From: Eutreptiella sp. 'Long Island Sound 2002'
Taxonomy: Eukaryota; Euglenozoa; Euglenophyceae; Eutreptiales; Eutreptiaceae
Direction: 5' to 3'
Assembly: GCA_964036045.1 (NCBI GenBank)
Contig: OZ038382.1
Span: 117,295,429-117,359,428 of the forward strand
Length of the DNA stretch: 64,000 nt
A program made the position numbers and the translations under genes. The notes beneath the pieces are model-generated. The model saw nothing but the letters and a program-made list of their open reading frames with translations. It searched no databases and had not been told where the DNA came from. This document shows positions 55,259 through 64,000 of the stretch, piece by piece. Numbering within the stretch: the first letter of the stretch is position 1; the number at the start of each line of letters is the position of its first letter.

Positions 55259-57727
55259 AAGCAAGAAGGCTTCTTTTTGCGGATGTGGGGGGGAGCCCCC
55301 CCCCCCCCTTCACCCTGGCATCATCACAAAGCCACCACTTGTCTGCAAAAAGGCTGCACACCACTCAATGATCCTCATCGTTTGATGCTCCAATTTCGCG
55401 CACCATGGCATGCAAAGACCATTGCCACCCCAACATAACTACAATCTCATGATCCACAATGAACAGGTACTCTTGCTGGTTGTGGACATGTAAGATAACC
55501 ACGTCACCGAACACAAAAGATGTCTGCAGTGGTGCCTCTCCCATGCCCGCCCCCCCAACCAGAAGGGGGGGGGTTAGAAGCTAGGCCGAATGATCGACCC
55601 TTCATCCCCTCCTTGACACGCTTCGGCACGCATTGCCCCTGATTTGTGACATCCAGCACATGTGGTGTCGCCCCCCCCGTCCCGTACAACCTTGGCATCA
55701 CACTGTGCACACCATTGCCACGACTGCTCATATGAACGCAACATGCCAAATCCACCACCCAAGCAGCCGTTCGCTTTCCCACCATGTGCATCCAACATTT
55801 TGCCATCTCGGACTGCTATTTCCATTAGAATTTCGGTGCCAGGGGTTTGCACTCGCAATACCCTGCACACCGGAACAACGCCACATCCATGCGACCCCCT
55901 TGGGCCAACCTTTTGGCTGTGGCATGAGGATTGTATGCACGGCTCCCCTTGTGGGCCATGAGATCCACCCACGATGTACCCCATACACCCCCCCGTTATC
56001 AAAGCATTGTGGATGTTGTGCTCCATGCCCACCATATGCCACAACTCAACATTGCAATGTCGTGCCAAGCGAACACTACTTGTGCCCATGGAGATTTTCT
56101 ATGTCACATGGCTGCAATGGTGCTCCTCCAAGTGGCCCACTATACACCTACAAAAAAAAGAATGCGGTTTCGTGGAGGAAAGCACGGTATCCAATCACCA
56201 CGTGTGTATAACACCACGGAACGGCCGGTGCCCCAACCACGAACATGTGGCATGCCATGCCCGTGTGCGTAACAAAACAGGTTGTTATGTCACACTGTAT
56301 GTTGCTCCATCAGGTGTGACACCATCCAAGCATTGCATTCTACATCTCCACCCACCCTGACCACTACACACAGACCCTGCCTCCACCCACGTGGGGCCCC
56401 GTGTGTGCTGTCCAATGGGGAAAACTGCAGACCAAGGGGATGAATCATGCAAGTGTTGATGTGGTTTGGTCATCACATTGCACAACCATTGGATGGCAAT
56501 CCATGTGAGCCAAAATGGCAATAAACCCCTTGCAAGTTGATTCACCATAGTCACTAGTGGTTTGTATTGACGTGCCCATCGCACTAGACGTGCGTGACAT
56601 TAGTCAGTTGCAATGATGTGCCCCTTCAAACCACGAACACCTAGTTGCAATTGCGGCACTTGAAAGCTGCCAAGGGTGCAGTAGTGTATGGCAACATGCT
56701 CATCGTGCCATGCAATGTGCAAAAAAGGGCTACCTACAAGGAGTAATCAAAGACTCATCCCCCCCCGGAAATGGCCTCAAATCCCATAACCATCACGTTC
56801 TACCTCAACGATAACGATCACTGTTGCCTTTTGGCATTGTTCCTCCGTATCTCCTCACCCATGGGCATGTGATGGAACATCATGTCCCGCTACCCGAATA
56901 ATTGTAGGTGACAAGTTGGTATCCATCGCAATAATGATGTCACATTGCTGTACGTATTGGTGCGTAACAGCACCACATTACCACCAACATGGTTCACCAA
57001 GCTGCCAAAGCGGTCTCGGAGACCACCTTTTGGCCGCCCACCCCACGTCTCCTTCTCCATATCCCTACGCACTCATAGTGCACACTCTCTAAACCGAATG
57101 CCACACCTCTCACGGTATGCCGTAATGGCTTCTGTGTCCAGCTTGGTGCTCGCCAAAGGGGGGGTCATTACTAAGTGCATGTAGGCTCTGGGCCACAGAA
57201 GAACGATAGAGGCCCCATCAACATTCTGGTCTGGCAACCATCGTCACTTCAAAAACCTGATTGTTGGCAGGTCCGGGTTTACATTGGCCTTGATGGCTTT
57301 CTTGTGCACATTGGACAAGGGAGCATCATAATCCACAGGTCCGGCCATGCTGCCTAGAACTACTGTGACTCACTTACGGGGGGTGGTTGACATTGGAGTG
57401 GAGGAAGGTGTGATAGCTGAACGCTATGTGCCCAATGAGCTTCCTTCAAGGGGGCATGGTGGCATCGCAACTAGAGTGGCTACATGCCCTAACAGTGGCC
57501 GCAATGCCTGTGGTGCAAAGACCGGAGGCCACAACACTACACGGCACAGCACTAGTCTCCTTTGGGCGATGTGCAAGGTGTATAGGGGAATCCTCCAAGC
57601 AGCCATCTAGCTGACCACGACCAGATTCTGGTGTTAGACAAGTAGGGTCCACCAAGGGGGGGGGGGGGGGGCACGGATGGTCCTGGTGGGGCCCCACACG
57701 AGGGAGTTGGTGATATAGACCACCCAT
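55259..57727 (-). pseudogene. OTU / dioxygenase / USP gene, copy B (decayed)
   Basis: In element order: 57727-57446 reads CLEDSPIHLAHRPKETSAV and TGIAATVRACSHSS; 57072-56890 WGGRPKGGLRDRFGSLVNHV (OTU part); about 56790-56730 GFEAISGGDESLITPCR; 56584-56285 KPHQHLHDSSPWSAVFPIG; about 56270-56230 PVLLRTRAWHATCSWLG (oxygenase part, after a TAA); 55960-55690 the Cys-rich segment; and about 55510-55270 NQQEYLFIVDHE with LGWQWSLHAMV and KWWLCDDARVK (USP part). The order matches copy A exactly. Stops and frameshifts interrupt every segment. The 5' end is cut by the transposon inserted at 57738. Confidence 0.75.
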
Positions 57728-57737
57728 CTCTACCCCG

Positions 57738-57760
57738 GTGACCTACATTAAAGTCAATAT
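57738..57760 (+). repeat. Left terminal inverted repeat
   Basis: Starts GTGACCTACATTAAAG; pairs with 61524-61546, 22 of 23 positions. Confidence 0.88.
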
Positions 57761-58017
57761 GTTAATTTTTAATTTTTAATATATGAATTAATATATACAT
57801 TAATATATTAATCTCGCAAATATTAAGAGGTTAAAGTCAAATTTTTGCGATTGGGCCATTTCTACCCATTTTTCCATGCACATATGCGGACCTATAAGGG
57901 GTGTTACGTGGTATATTTTTGCACAACGGTATGGTAGAGAGGTTCCAATGTTCTGTTGGCGAGCGTCATGGACACCCCCCCTCCGGTTGCCCGCATTCCC
58001 CCCCCCTCCACACCACC

Positions 58018-59940
58018 ATGTTCCCTTGTATAGCCCTTGTTATGCCTTTCTCTCGGGACACCCTTACCGAGCTTAACATGACGCTCGTGCGTTTGAGTGG
58101 GGCCAAGAGTTTGCGGGACCCTTTGGTCTCCCAACTCCTTGGTGAGTGGGTGGCCTCATCCCCTTTGGCCCGGGCCCGATGGTCCGAAGCCATGCAGGTT
58201 GGCTACCCCTCCCCTATTCGTACTAAGCAAGTGGAGGCGGTGAAGCAATATGCCTCCCACCTCTTCCCGGCCCCAGACCTCATCGGCCTCCTCATGGACT
58301 TGAACGTCCCCAAGCTCGGCTTCCGGCACGTGTCGGAGTACATGAGCCGCGGGGGGTCGGCCTACACGGCCGCAACGGGCCTCCCGTTCCCCCAGCCCAT
58401 CCCCACTCGGGATACGTTCACGGACACGTGGAAGGAGTTGGTCACCCCCCTTGACCTACGACCACCCGTGTCCGTCCCCGATCCCCCCGCGAGTGGGCGC
58501 TCTTGGCCGCTACCCTCATGGGCCCGGTACTTCCAATCACGCCCGTCGCTAGTGGACACCATGGATTGGACAAGGCCCCTCACCTTCATTGTGCGTGGGG
58601 ATGCGTACCCGTGCGCCGGTGGTAATTGGACCCAACTCTCCATTGGGCTCCTCAACCACGGCGCACGGGGCCGCACACCCGCGTACTTGTGGGTGATAGG
58701 GATGGCCGTGTGCGGGGACAAGGACATGGCGGCACTTGCAACGATATGGGCCGACAACTTGAAGGTTCGTGGCCCATTCGTTGTTTGTTAATATTTGCGT
58801 TTTTTGCGTTAATTTCTCGAGATTAATATCTTGTTTTTGGTTAATATTAACGCCGACTAAAAAATTAACTTAATATTAATCTCGAGAAATTAATGTAAAT
58901 ATTAATCCATGTCCTTTTTGTAGGTATTGCAGTCCATACAAGACTGCGAGAAGTTTCATTGGGTGTCGCGCTGGGTGCCAAGCAGGTTGGTCATCGGGAG
59001 AGACCAACCGTTCGTGCGGCGCCTGATCGGTGTGTTCACCTCGCCCATGGTGGGCTCAATTTATAATATGGGGGTGTGGGACAAGGTTGCGGCGGCATGG
59101 GTCAACGTGGCGACCCGGCGCACCTTGGCCCGTGAGGAGGCGGCCCGCCGCCGCTACAAGGAGACCGGACGTAGCTTCGAGAATGGGGGATGCATAGGGG
59201 ATCCACACATTGTGGTTGACCGGTGCACGGTTTTCCTATGCATCCTCCATTGTTGCATGGCCATTGGCCGGCTCCAAGTGGCGTTCATGGAGACACGCCT
59301 CGTGGACCTCCCTAAGGAGAACACCGACGCCGTGCAACAGGCCCTCTACCGGGCCCGCATGGGTGTGAAATTGGGTGCGACGGGGGCACCCGACGGGGAG
59401 GAGGCCTGTGTGTTGTTCCTCGCGTGGGAGGAACTTGGTCCGTTGTTGGACTACGTCCCGGAGGATGGTGAATGGCAAGCCGTGGTGCCCATGCGTGACC
59501 TCCTCCGGGAGTTGTACACGGACAAGCTGCCCCGCGGGGACCTACGTGCGGCCGGGCTGGCACGCGCCTACCGTGCACATTGTTGCAAGGAGGCGTGTCA
59601 ATCAAACTACCTCCTCTATTTGGAGGAGGATGTCACCCAGGCCGTGGCCAATGCACGCCGCTTGGGGGTTGGGTTTGGTGCCGTGTGCGCGGATGTCGTT
59701 GAGAGCCTCAACGCCAACCATAAGCGCGCATACAATGACCACTCGGGCCGGGGGGGGGGGGGGGGTGCCGGGGGCGACCCAAGTAGAGCGGGAGGGGGAG
59801 GTAGTTTCACAAGTGTGGGAGTGGTGGTTTTTAAAGTTTGACCTCCCGCTACGCAACTACGGGACCCCCCCTACCGCCCCATGCACCATGGCCAAACTCA
59901 TGGCCACCCATAGCCCCCCCGCCCTCCACCCTTGCTTCCC
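58018..59940 (+). CDS. DDE-type transposase with one intron
   Basis: The ATG at 58018 has a strong context (CCACCATG); an in-frame ATG at 57931 is an alternative. Exon 1 runs to 58764 and ends ...WADNLK. The intron is 58765-58923 (GT...TTTTTGTAG, AT-rich). Exon 2 starts VLQSIQDCEKFHWVSRW at 58924. Conserved-looking blocks are FIVRGDAYPCAGGNWTQLS, MAVCGDKDMAALATIWADNL and VVESLNANHKRAYNDHSGRG, with acidic residues placed as in an RNase-H-fold transposase. A 16-base G-run at 59750-59765 shifts the frame; reading on in the next frame gives VPGATQVEREGEVVSQVWEW and FLKFDLPLRNYG. The family is not identified. About 600 residues. Confidence 0.7.
58765..58923 (+). other. Spliceosomal intron of transposase gene
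   Basis: GT at 58765, AG at 58922-58923, phase 0, 159 bases, strongly AT-rich against a GC-rich exon context. Contains an inverted pair around CTCGAGAxTTAAT. Confidence 0.8.
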
Positions 59941-59967
59941 CACCACTAGCTTTGTTTTCTCCTTGCC

Positions 59968-61136
59968 ATGGACGCCTCGACCATGCAAAAGATGTTGGCC
60001 GACATGTTCAAAGCGAACAACGAAGCCTTGGTGTGTTTTGCTTGTGCACGCTTGCTTGCGTATACGAAATAATATTTGCGGCGACTTGTCTAATATTTCG
60101 AGATTAATGTTCATAGGCGCGGTCATTAATATCTAATATATCAATTAATTTTTTCCGGTCATTGACGTCGTGGTCAACGCGACAAATGCCAGGCCCCTTC
60201 GGGTGGCCTGGCGAGACGCTAAGGGCTCCCGGGAAGTACCCTTGGGGGCCCTCCATCGCATCGTGGCCCGGGATCCACCCCGGGCCTTGCTCTCTTGCGC
60301 AGTCTCCACGAATGGGAGACTTCGCGCGTCGTGAGCGGCGTATGGGTGGCGCCGCGCCACTTCCGGCCCAGGGAGTGGGCTCGCATGCAGGAGGTGGGGT
60401 ATGCGGGGGGGGGGGGGGGTAAAGAGATGTGGGGGGGCATGGGAGGGGGCGGGGTGAGCGAGGGAGAGGAGGGGGGGGAGGGGGGGGGAGGCGTCCACCA
60501 CCACCACCCCCCCACAGCGAAGCCCAACCCCCCCCAAACCCGCCCCCAAGAAACGAGAGTTTTCTCCCGAGTCGTCCGACGCAAGCGACGACGGGGCGAT
60601 CCCCCGGCCCAAAAGGCTCAAACCCCCCCCCCCCCCCCCCCCACCACCACCACCGCACGGCCTACGAAGGCCGTCCCCGCCAACAAACCCACCAACCCCC
60701 CCAAGACCGCCAGCGCAACCACCCCACCCCACCAAGACTGACACCCCCAAGGGTGCCGAGAAGAAGGACGACCGTCCCGGGGATCCGATCATCGGGACGG
60801 TCGTCCACATACCCTACCCCAAAGGGGTAGAGAGGGGCATCGTCCGTGGTATCCACGGGCGGAAGTATGGTGCCGTTTGGGTGGAATATCCGGGCGGCAC
60901 ACCACCCTCTATGAGGTGAGCCGCTCCCTCCTCTTCCCCACCCCCGAGGAGGGCGAGCGGAACCTCGAAGAGGCCCAACCCCCCACCCCAACAAAGGAAG
61001 CGTCTCACCCCGAACGCAAACCCTACCACCGAACCCACTAACCCAACTAACCCCACTAACCCCACTAACCCCCCATCCGGACCCGCGAAGAAGTGGGACC
61101 CCACTACGGGGTCCCACGAGGTATGAGGGCCCGGAT
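59968..61136 (+). CDS. Second transposon gene, Tudor/SH3-like
   Basis: ATG at 59968 starts MDASTMQKMLADMFKANNEA, ending at a GTGTGT donor (60031). After an AT-rich intron the frame at about 60158 reads VIDVVVNATNARPLRVAWRD, then, one frame over, EWETSRVVSGVWVAPRHFRP. A Pro-rich stretch follows with SPESSDASDDGAIPRPKRLK (acidic Ser cluster plus a basic NLS-like patch). Next, GTVVHIPYPKGVERGTVRGI and HGRKYGAVWVEYPGGTTLYE (unit 2 reading) resemble a Tudor/SH3-like barrel. The end has repeated TNP and AKKWDPTTGSHEV before a TGA near 61124. Homopolymer changes shift the frame in each repeat unit, and exon joins are uncertain. Probably an accessory DNA- or chromatin-binding protein; this is inference. 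Confidence 0.45.
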
Positions 61137-61523
61137 AGGGACCCAATGGGCCACAATGGCCATGGACAACAAACATAAACAAACACATGATGCATTAAAT
61201 GTTGCGTTGTGCCATTGTTGGGAGGGTTAATATTTGGGGAGATGGGTTAATATTTGTGAGATTAATATTAATGCCGGCAACCCTTTAATTTTTAACTTTT
61301 CAAATATTAATGGAAAAATTAAAAACAAAAATTCAAGCCGAGAGCCATTCTAACGTTTTGAAACAACCACATGGGTAGGACCCCCACCAACCCCCGGGGG
61401 AAAATAACACCCAAGCCCGTAAGGCAACCCGTGGGGGTCATAATTTTCATGGCAAACCCCCTAACCCCCCCTAAAAAATTGAAACTTGAGATTAACGTGT
61501 TAATTTTTGGCCAAATATTAAAG

Positions 61524-61546
61524 ATATTGACTTTAATCTAGGTCAC
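61524..61546 (-). repeat. Right terminal inverted repeat
   Basis: Reverse complement starts GTGACCTAGATTAAAG. A second, identical copy lies at 62830-62852 because of the tandem duplication. Confidence 0.88.
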
Positions 61547-61703
61547 TAGGGTATACCTATGCCCGATTGCATAGGTTGTGGAGTCACTTGGGTCACCTAC
61601 AAGGTGGCCTTGTGGACAGGTAGGGACCACCAAGGGGGGCAGGGGGCAAGGGGTGGTCTTCGTGGGGCCCCATAGGAGGAAGCGGGCAAATCAGACTGCA
61701 CAA
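61547..61703 (+). other. Right flank of transposon, related to element copies
   Basis: GTGGAGTCACTTGGGTCACC near 61577 matches 45460-45480 of copy A (GTGGAGTCATTTGGGTCACC). GGGACCACCAAGGGG to TGGGGCCCCA near 61620-61670 matches the left flank near 57647-57705. So the transposon is flanked by element-derived DNA on both sides, with about 70 bp of it present on each side. Confidence 0.6.
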
Positions 61704-64000
61704 GGAGGTGGGTATGCGGGGGGGGGGGGGGGTAAAGAGATGTGGGGGGGCATGGGAGGGGGCGGGGTGAGCGAGGGAGAGGAGGGGGGGAGGGGGGGGG
61801 AGGCGTCCACCACCACCACCCCCCACAGCGAAGCCCAACCCCCCCCAAACCCGCCCCCAAGAACGAGAGTTTTCTCCCGAGTCGTCCGACGCAAGCGACG
61901 ACGGGGCGATCCCCCCGGCCCAAAAGGCTCAAACCCCCCCCCCCCCCCACCACCACCACCGCACGGCCTACGAAGGCCGTCCCCGCCAACAAACCCACCA
62001 ACCCCCCCAAGACCGCCACCGCAACCACCTCACCCCACCAAGACTGACACCCCCAAGGGTGCCGAGAAGAAGGACGACCGTCCCGGGGATCCGATCATCG
62101 GGACGGTCGTCCACATACCCTACCCCAAAGGGGTAGAGAGGGGCACCGTCCGTGGTATCCACGGGCGGAAGTATGGTGCCGTTTGGGTGGAATATCCGGG
62201 CGGCACCACCCTCTATGAGGTGAGCCGCTCCCTCCTCTTCCCCACCCCGAGGAGGGCGAGCGGAACCTCGAAGAGGCCCAACCCCCCACCCCAACAAAGG
62301 AAGCGTCTCACCCCCGAACGCAAACCCTACCACCGAACCCACTAACCCAACTAACCCCACTAACCCCACTAACCCCCCATCCGGACCCGCGAAGAAGTGG
62401 GACCCCACTACGGGGTCCCACGAGGTATGAGGGCCCGGATAGGGACCCAATGGGCCACAATGGCCATGGACAACAAACATAAACAAACACATGATGCATT
62501 AAATGTTGCGTTGTGCCATTGTTGGGAGGGTTAATATTTGGGGAGATGGGTTAATATTTGTGAGATTAATATTAATGCCGGCAACCCTTTAATTTTTAAC
62601 TTTTCAAATATTAATGGAAAAATTAAAAACAAAAATTCAAGCCGAGAGCCATTCTAACGTTTTGAAACAACCACATGGGTAGGACCCCCCACCAACCCCC
62701 GGGGGAAAATAACACCCAAGCCCGTAAGGCAACCCGTGGGGGTCATAATTTTCATGGCAAACCCCCTAACCCCCCCTAAAAAAATTGAAACTTGAGATTA
62801 ACGTGTTAATTTTTGGCCAAATATTAAAGATATTGACTTTAATCTAGGTCACTAGGGTATACCTATGCCCGATTGCATAGGTTGTGGAGTCACTTGGGTC
62901 ACCTACAAGGTGGCCTTGTGGACAGGTAGGGACCACCAAGGGGGGCAGGGGGCAAGGGGTGGTCTTCGTGGGGCCCCATAGGAGGAAGCGGGCAAATCAG
63001 ACTGCACAAGGAGGTGGGGTATGCGGGGGGGGGGGGGTAAAGAGATGTGGGGGGGCATGGGAGGGGGCGGGGTGAGCGAGGGAGAGGAGGGGGGGGAGGG
63101 GGGGGGAGGCGTCCACCACCACCACCCCCCCACAGCGAAGCCCAACCCCCCCCAAACCCGCCCCCAAGAAACGAGAGTTTTCTCCCGAGTCGTCCGACGC
63201 AAGCGACGACGGGGCGATCCCCCGGCCCAAAAGGCTCAAACCCCCCCCCCCCCCCCACCACCACCACCGCACGGCCTACGAAGGCCGTCCCCGCCAACAA
63301 ACCCACCAACCCCCCCAAGACCGCCACCGCAACCACCCCAGCCCACCAAGACTGACACCCCCAAGGGTGCCGAGAAGAAGGACGACCGTCCCGGGGATCC
63401 GATCATCGGGACGGTCGTCCACATACCCTACCCCAAAGGGGTAGAGAGGGGCACCGTCCGTGGTATCCACGGGCGGAAGTATGGTGCCGTTTGGGTGGAA
63501 TATCCGGGCGGCACCACCCTCTATGAGGTGAGCCGCTCCCTCCTCTTCCCCACCCCCGAGGAGGGCGAGCGGAACCTCGAAGAGGCCCAACCCCCCACCC
63601 CAACAAAGGGAGCGTCTCACCCCCGAACGCAAACCCTACCACCGAACCCACTAACCCAACTAACCCCACTAACCCCACTAACCCCCCATCCGGACCCGCG
63701 AAGAAGTGGGACCCCACTACGGGGTCCCACGAGGTATGAGGGCCCGGATAGGGACCCAATGGGCCACAATGGCCATGGACAACAAACATAAACAAACACA
63801 TGATGCATCAAATGTTGCGTTGTGCCATTGTTGGGAGGGTTAATATTTGGGGAAATGGGTTAATATTTGTGAGATTAATATTAATGCCGGCAACCCTTTA
63901 ATTTTTAACTTTTCAAATATTAATGGAAAAATTAAAAACAAAAATTCAAGCCGAGAGCCATTCTAACGTTTTGAAACAACCACATGGGTAGGACCCCCCA

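Larger units (their letters stand above)
57738..61546 (+). mobile_element. 3.8-kb DNA transposon with 23-bp TIRs
   Basis: The left end (57738-57760) begins GTGACCTACATTAAAGTC; the right end (61524-61546) is its reverse complement with one mismatch in 23 positions (C versus G at position 9). AT-rich subterminal sequence follows on both sides. Inside lie a spliced DDE-type transposase gene and a second gene with a Tudor/SH3-like segment, both on plus. It sits within sequence of copy B. A target duplication is not obvious; CCCCG precedes and TAGGG follows. Confidence 0.85.
60390..64000 (+). repeat. 1.31-kb tandem array, about 2.8 units
   Basis: Units start GGAGGTGGG(G)TATGCG at 60390, 61704 and 63010; the third is cut by the window end. 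Each contains the 3' half of the second transposon gene, the AT-rich tail, the right inverted repeat and about 160 bases of flanking copy B-related DNA. Units differ mainly in G/C-run lengths and a few substitutions, so the duplication is recent. Confidence 0.95.

Noticed and set aside
30471-57727. A variant genetic code with TAA/TAG read as Gln, as in some ulvophyte algae
   Set aside because: Several in-frame TAG/TAA in the large-element copies align with Gln, which first suggested reassignment. But other aligned stops replace Arg (TGA for CGA, TAG for AGA) or Gly (TGA for GGG), and the largely intact transposase at 58018-59940 uses only CAA/CAG for Gln with no internal TAR. Mutational decay explains all cases.
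60850-63700. Telomere-like ACTAACCCC repeats
   Set aside because: Only three to four units occur, at the same place in each 1.31-kb repeat, and they read as a TNP peptide repeat before a stop. This is coding repetition, not a telomere.

Overview
The window is eukaryotic, repeat-rich nuclear DNA. The evidence is GT-AG introns (a clean one at 58765-58923), nested transposable elements, satellites, GT microsatellites and dozens of pure G or C runs of 10-25 bases. No bacterial operon, rRNA, plastid gene or CRISPR array is visible. The mix of hAT-like, P-like and LINE-type proteins fits a green alga or charophyte-like genome, but the sequence does not fix the taxon. Many reading frames are broken by one-base changes in homopolymers, so long-read assembly error and true decay cannot be separated here.

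Layout: 0-6.6 kb is mostly non-coding (small repeats, GT microsatellites, a tRNA-like tandem repeat). 6.6-9.0 kb is a hAT-like gene on the minus strand. 9.3-11.5 kb holds dispersed repeats, and 11.56-11.80 kb is a complete hAT-type MITE with an 8-bp target duplication. 15.9-16.9 kb is a second hAT-like protein ending in a SAP-like motif. 17.6-20.6 kb is a minisatellite followed by a broken LINE-type reverse transcriptase. 20.7-21.9 kb is a satellite of about 224 bp whose diverged relative recurs at 34.5-36.6 kb. 24.8-25.8 kb is a fragment of the large element described next, and 26.5-29.1 kb is an unrecognised decayed multi-exon gene.

The centrepiece is a large minus-strand element. Copy A lies at about 46.9-42.5 kb plus 34.0-30.5 kb, with an 8.3-kb block between the two parts. 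Copy B (57.7-52.7 kb) is decayed but contiguous in these parts. The upstream half codes for an unusual set of domains: OTU-type cysteine protease-like segments, a 2-oxoglutarate/Fe(II) dioxygenase-like beta-helix, a Cys-rich segment and a USP-like C-terminus. The downstream half codes for a hAT-like transposase and, after a GTAAGT donor, a Cys-rich zinc-binding-like exon. The intervening block holds the second satellite array, a Lys/Glu repeat protein and a gene cluster with P-element-like transposase motifs.

At the right end a 3.8-kb DNA transposon (57738-61546, 23-bp inverted repeats with one mismatch) carries a spliced DDE-type transposase gene and a second gene with a Tudor/SH3-like segment. 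It sits inside copy B sequence. Its 3' third plus right flank is tandemly repeated about every 1.31 kb to the window end.
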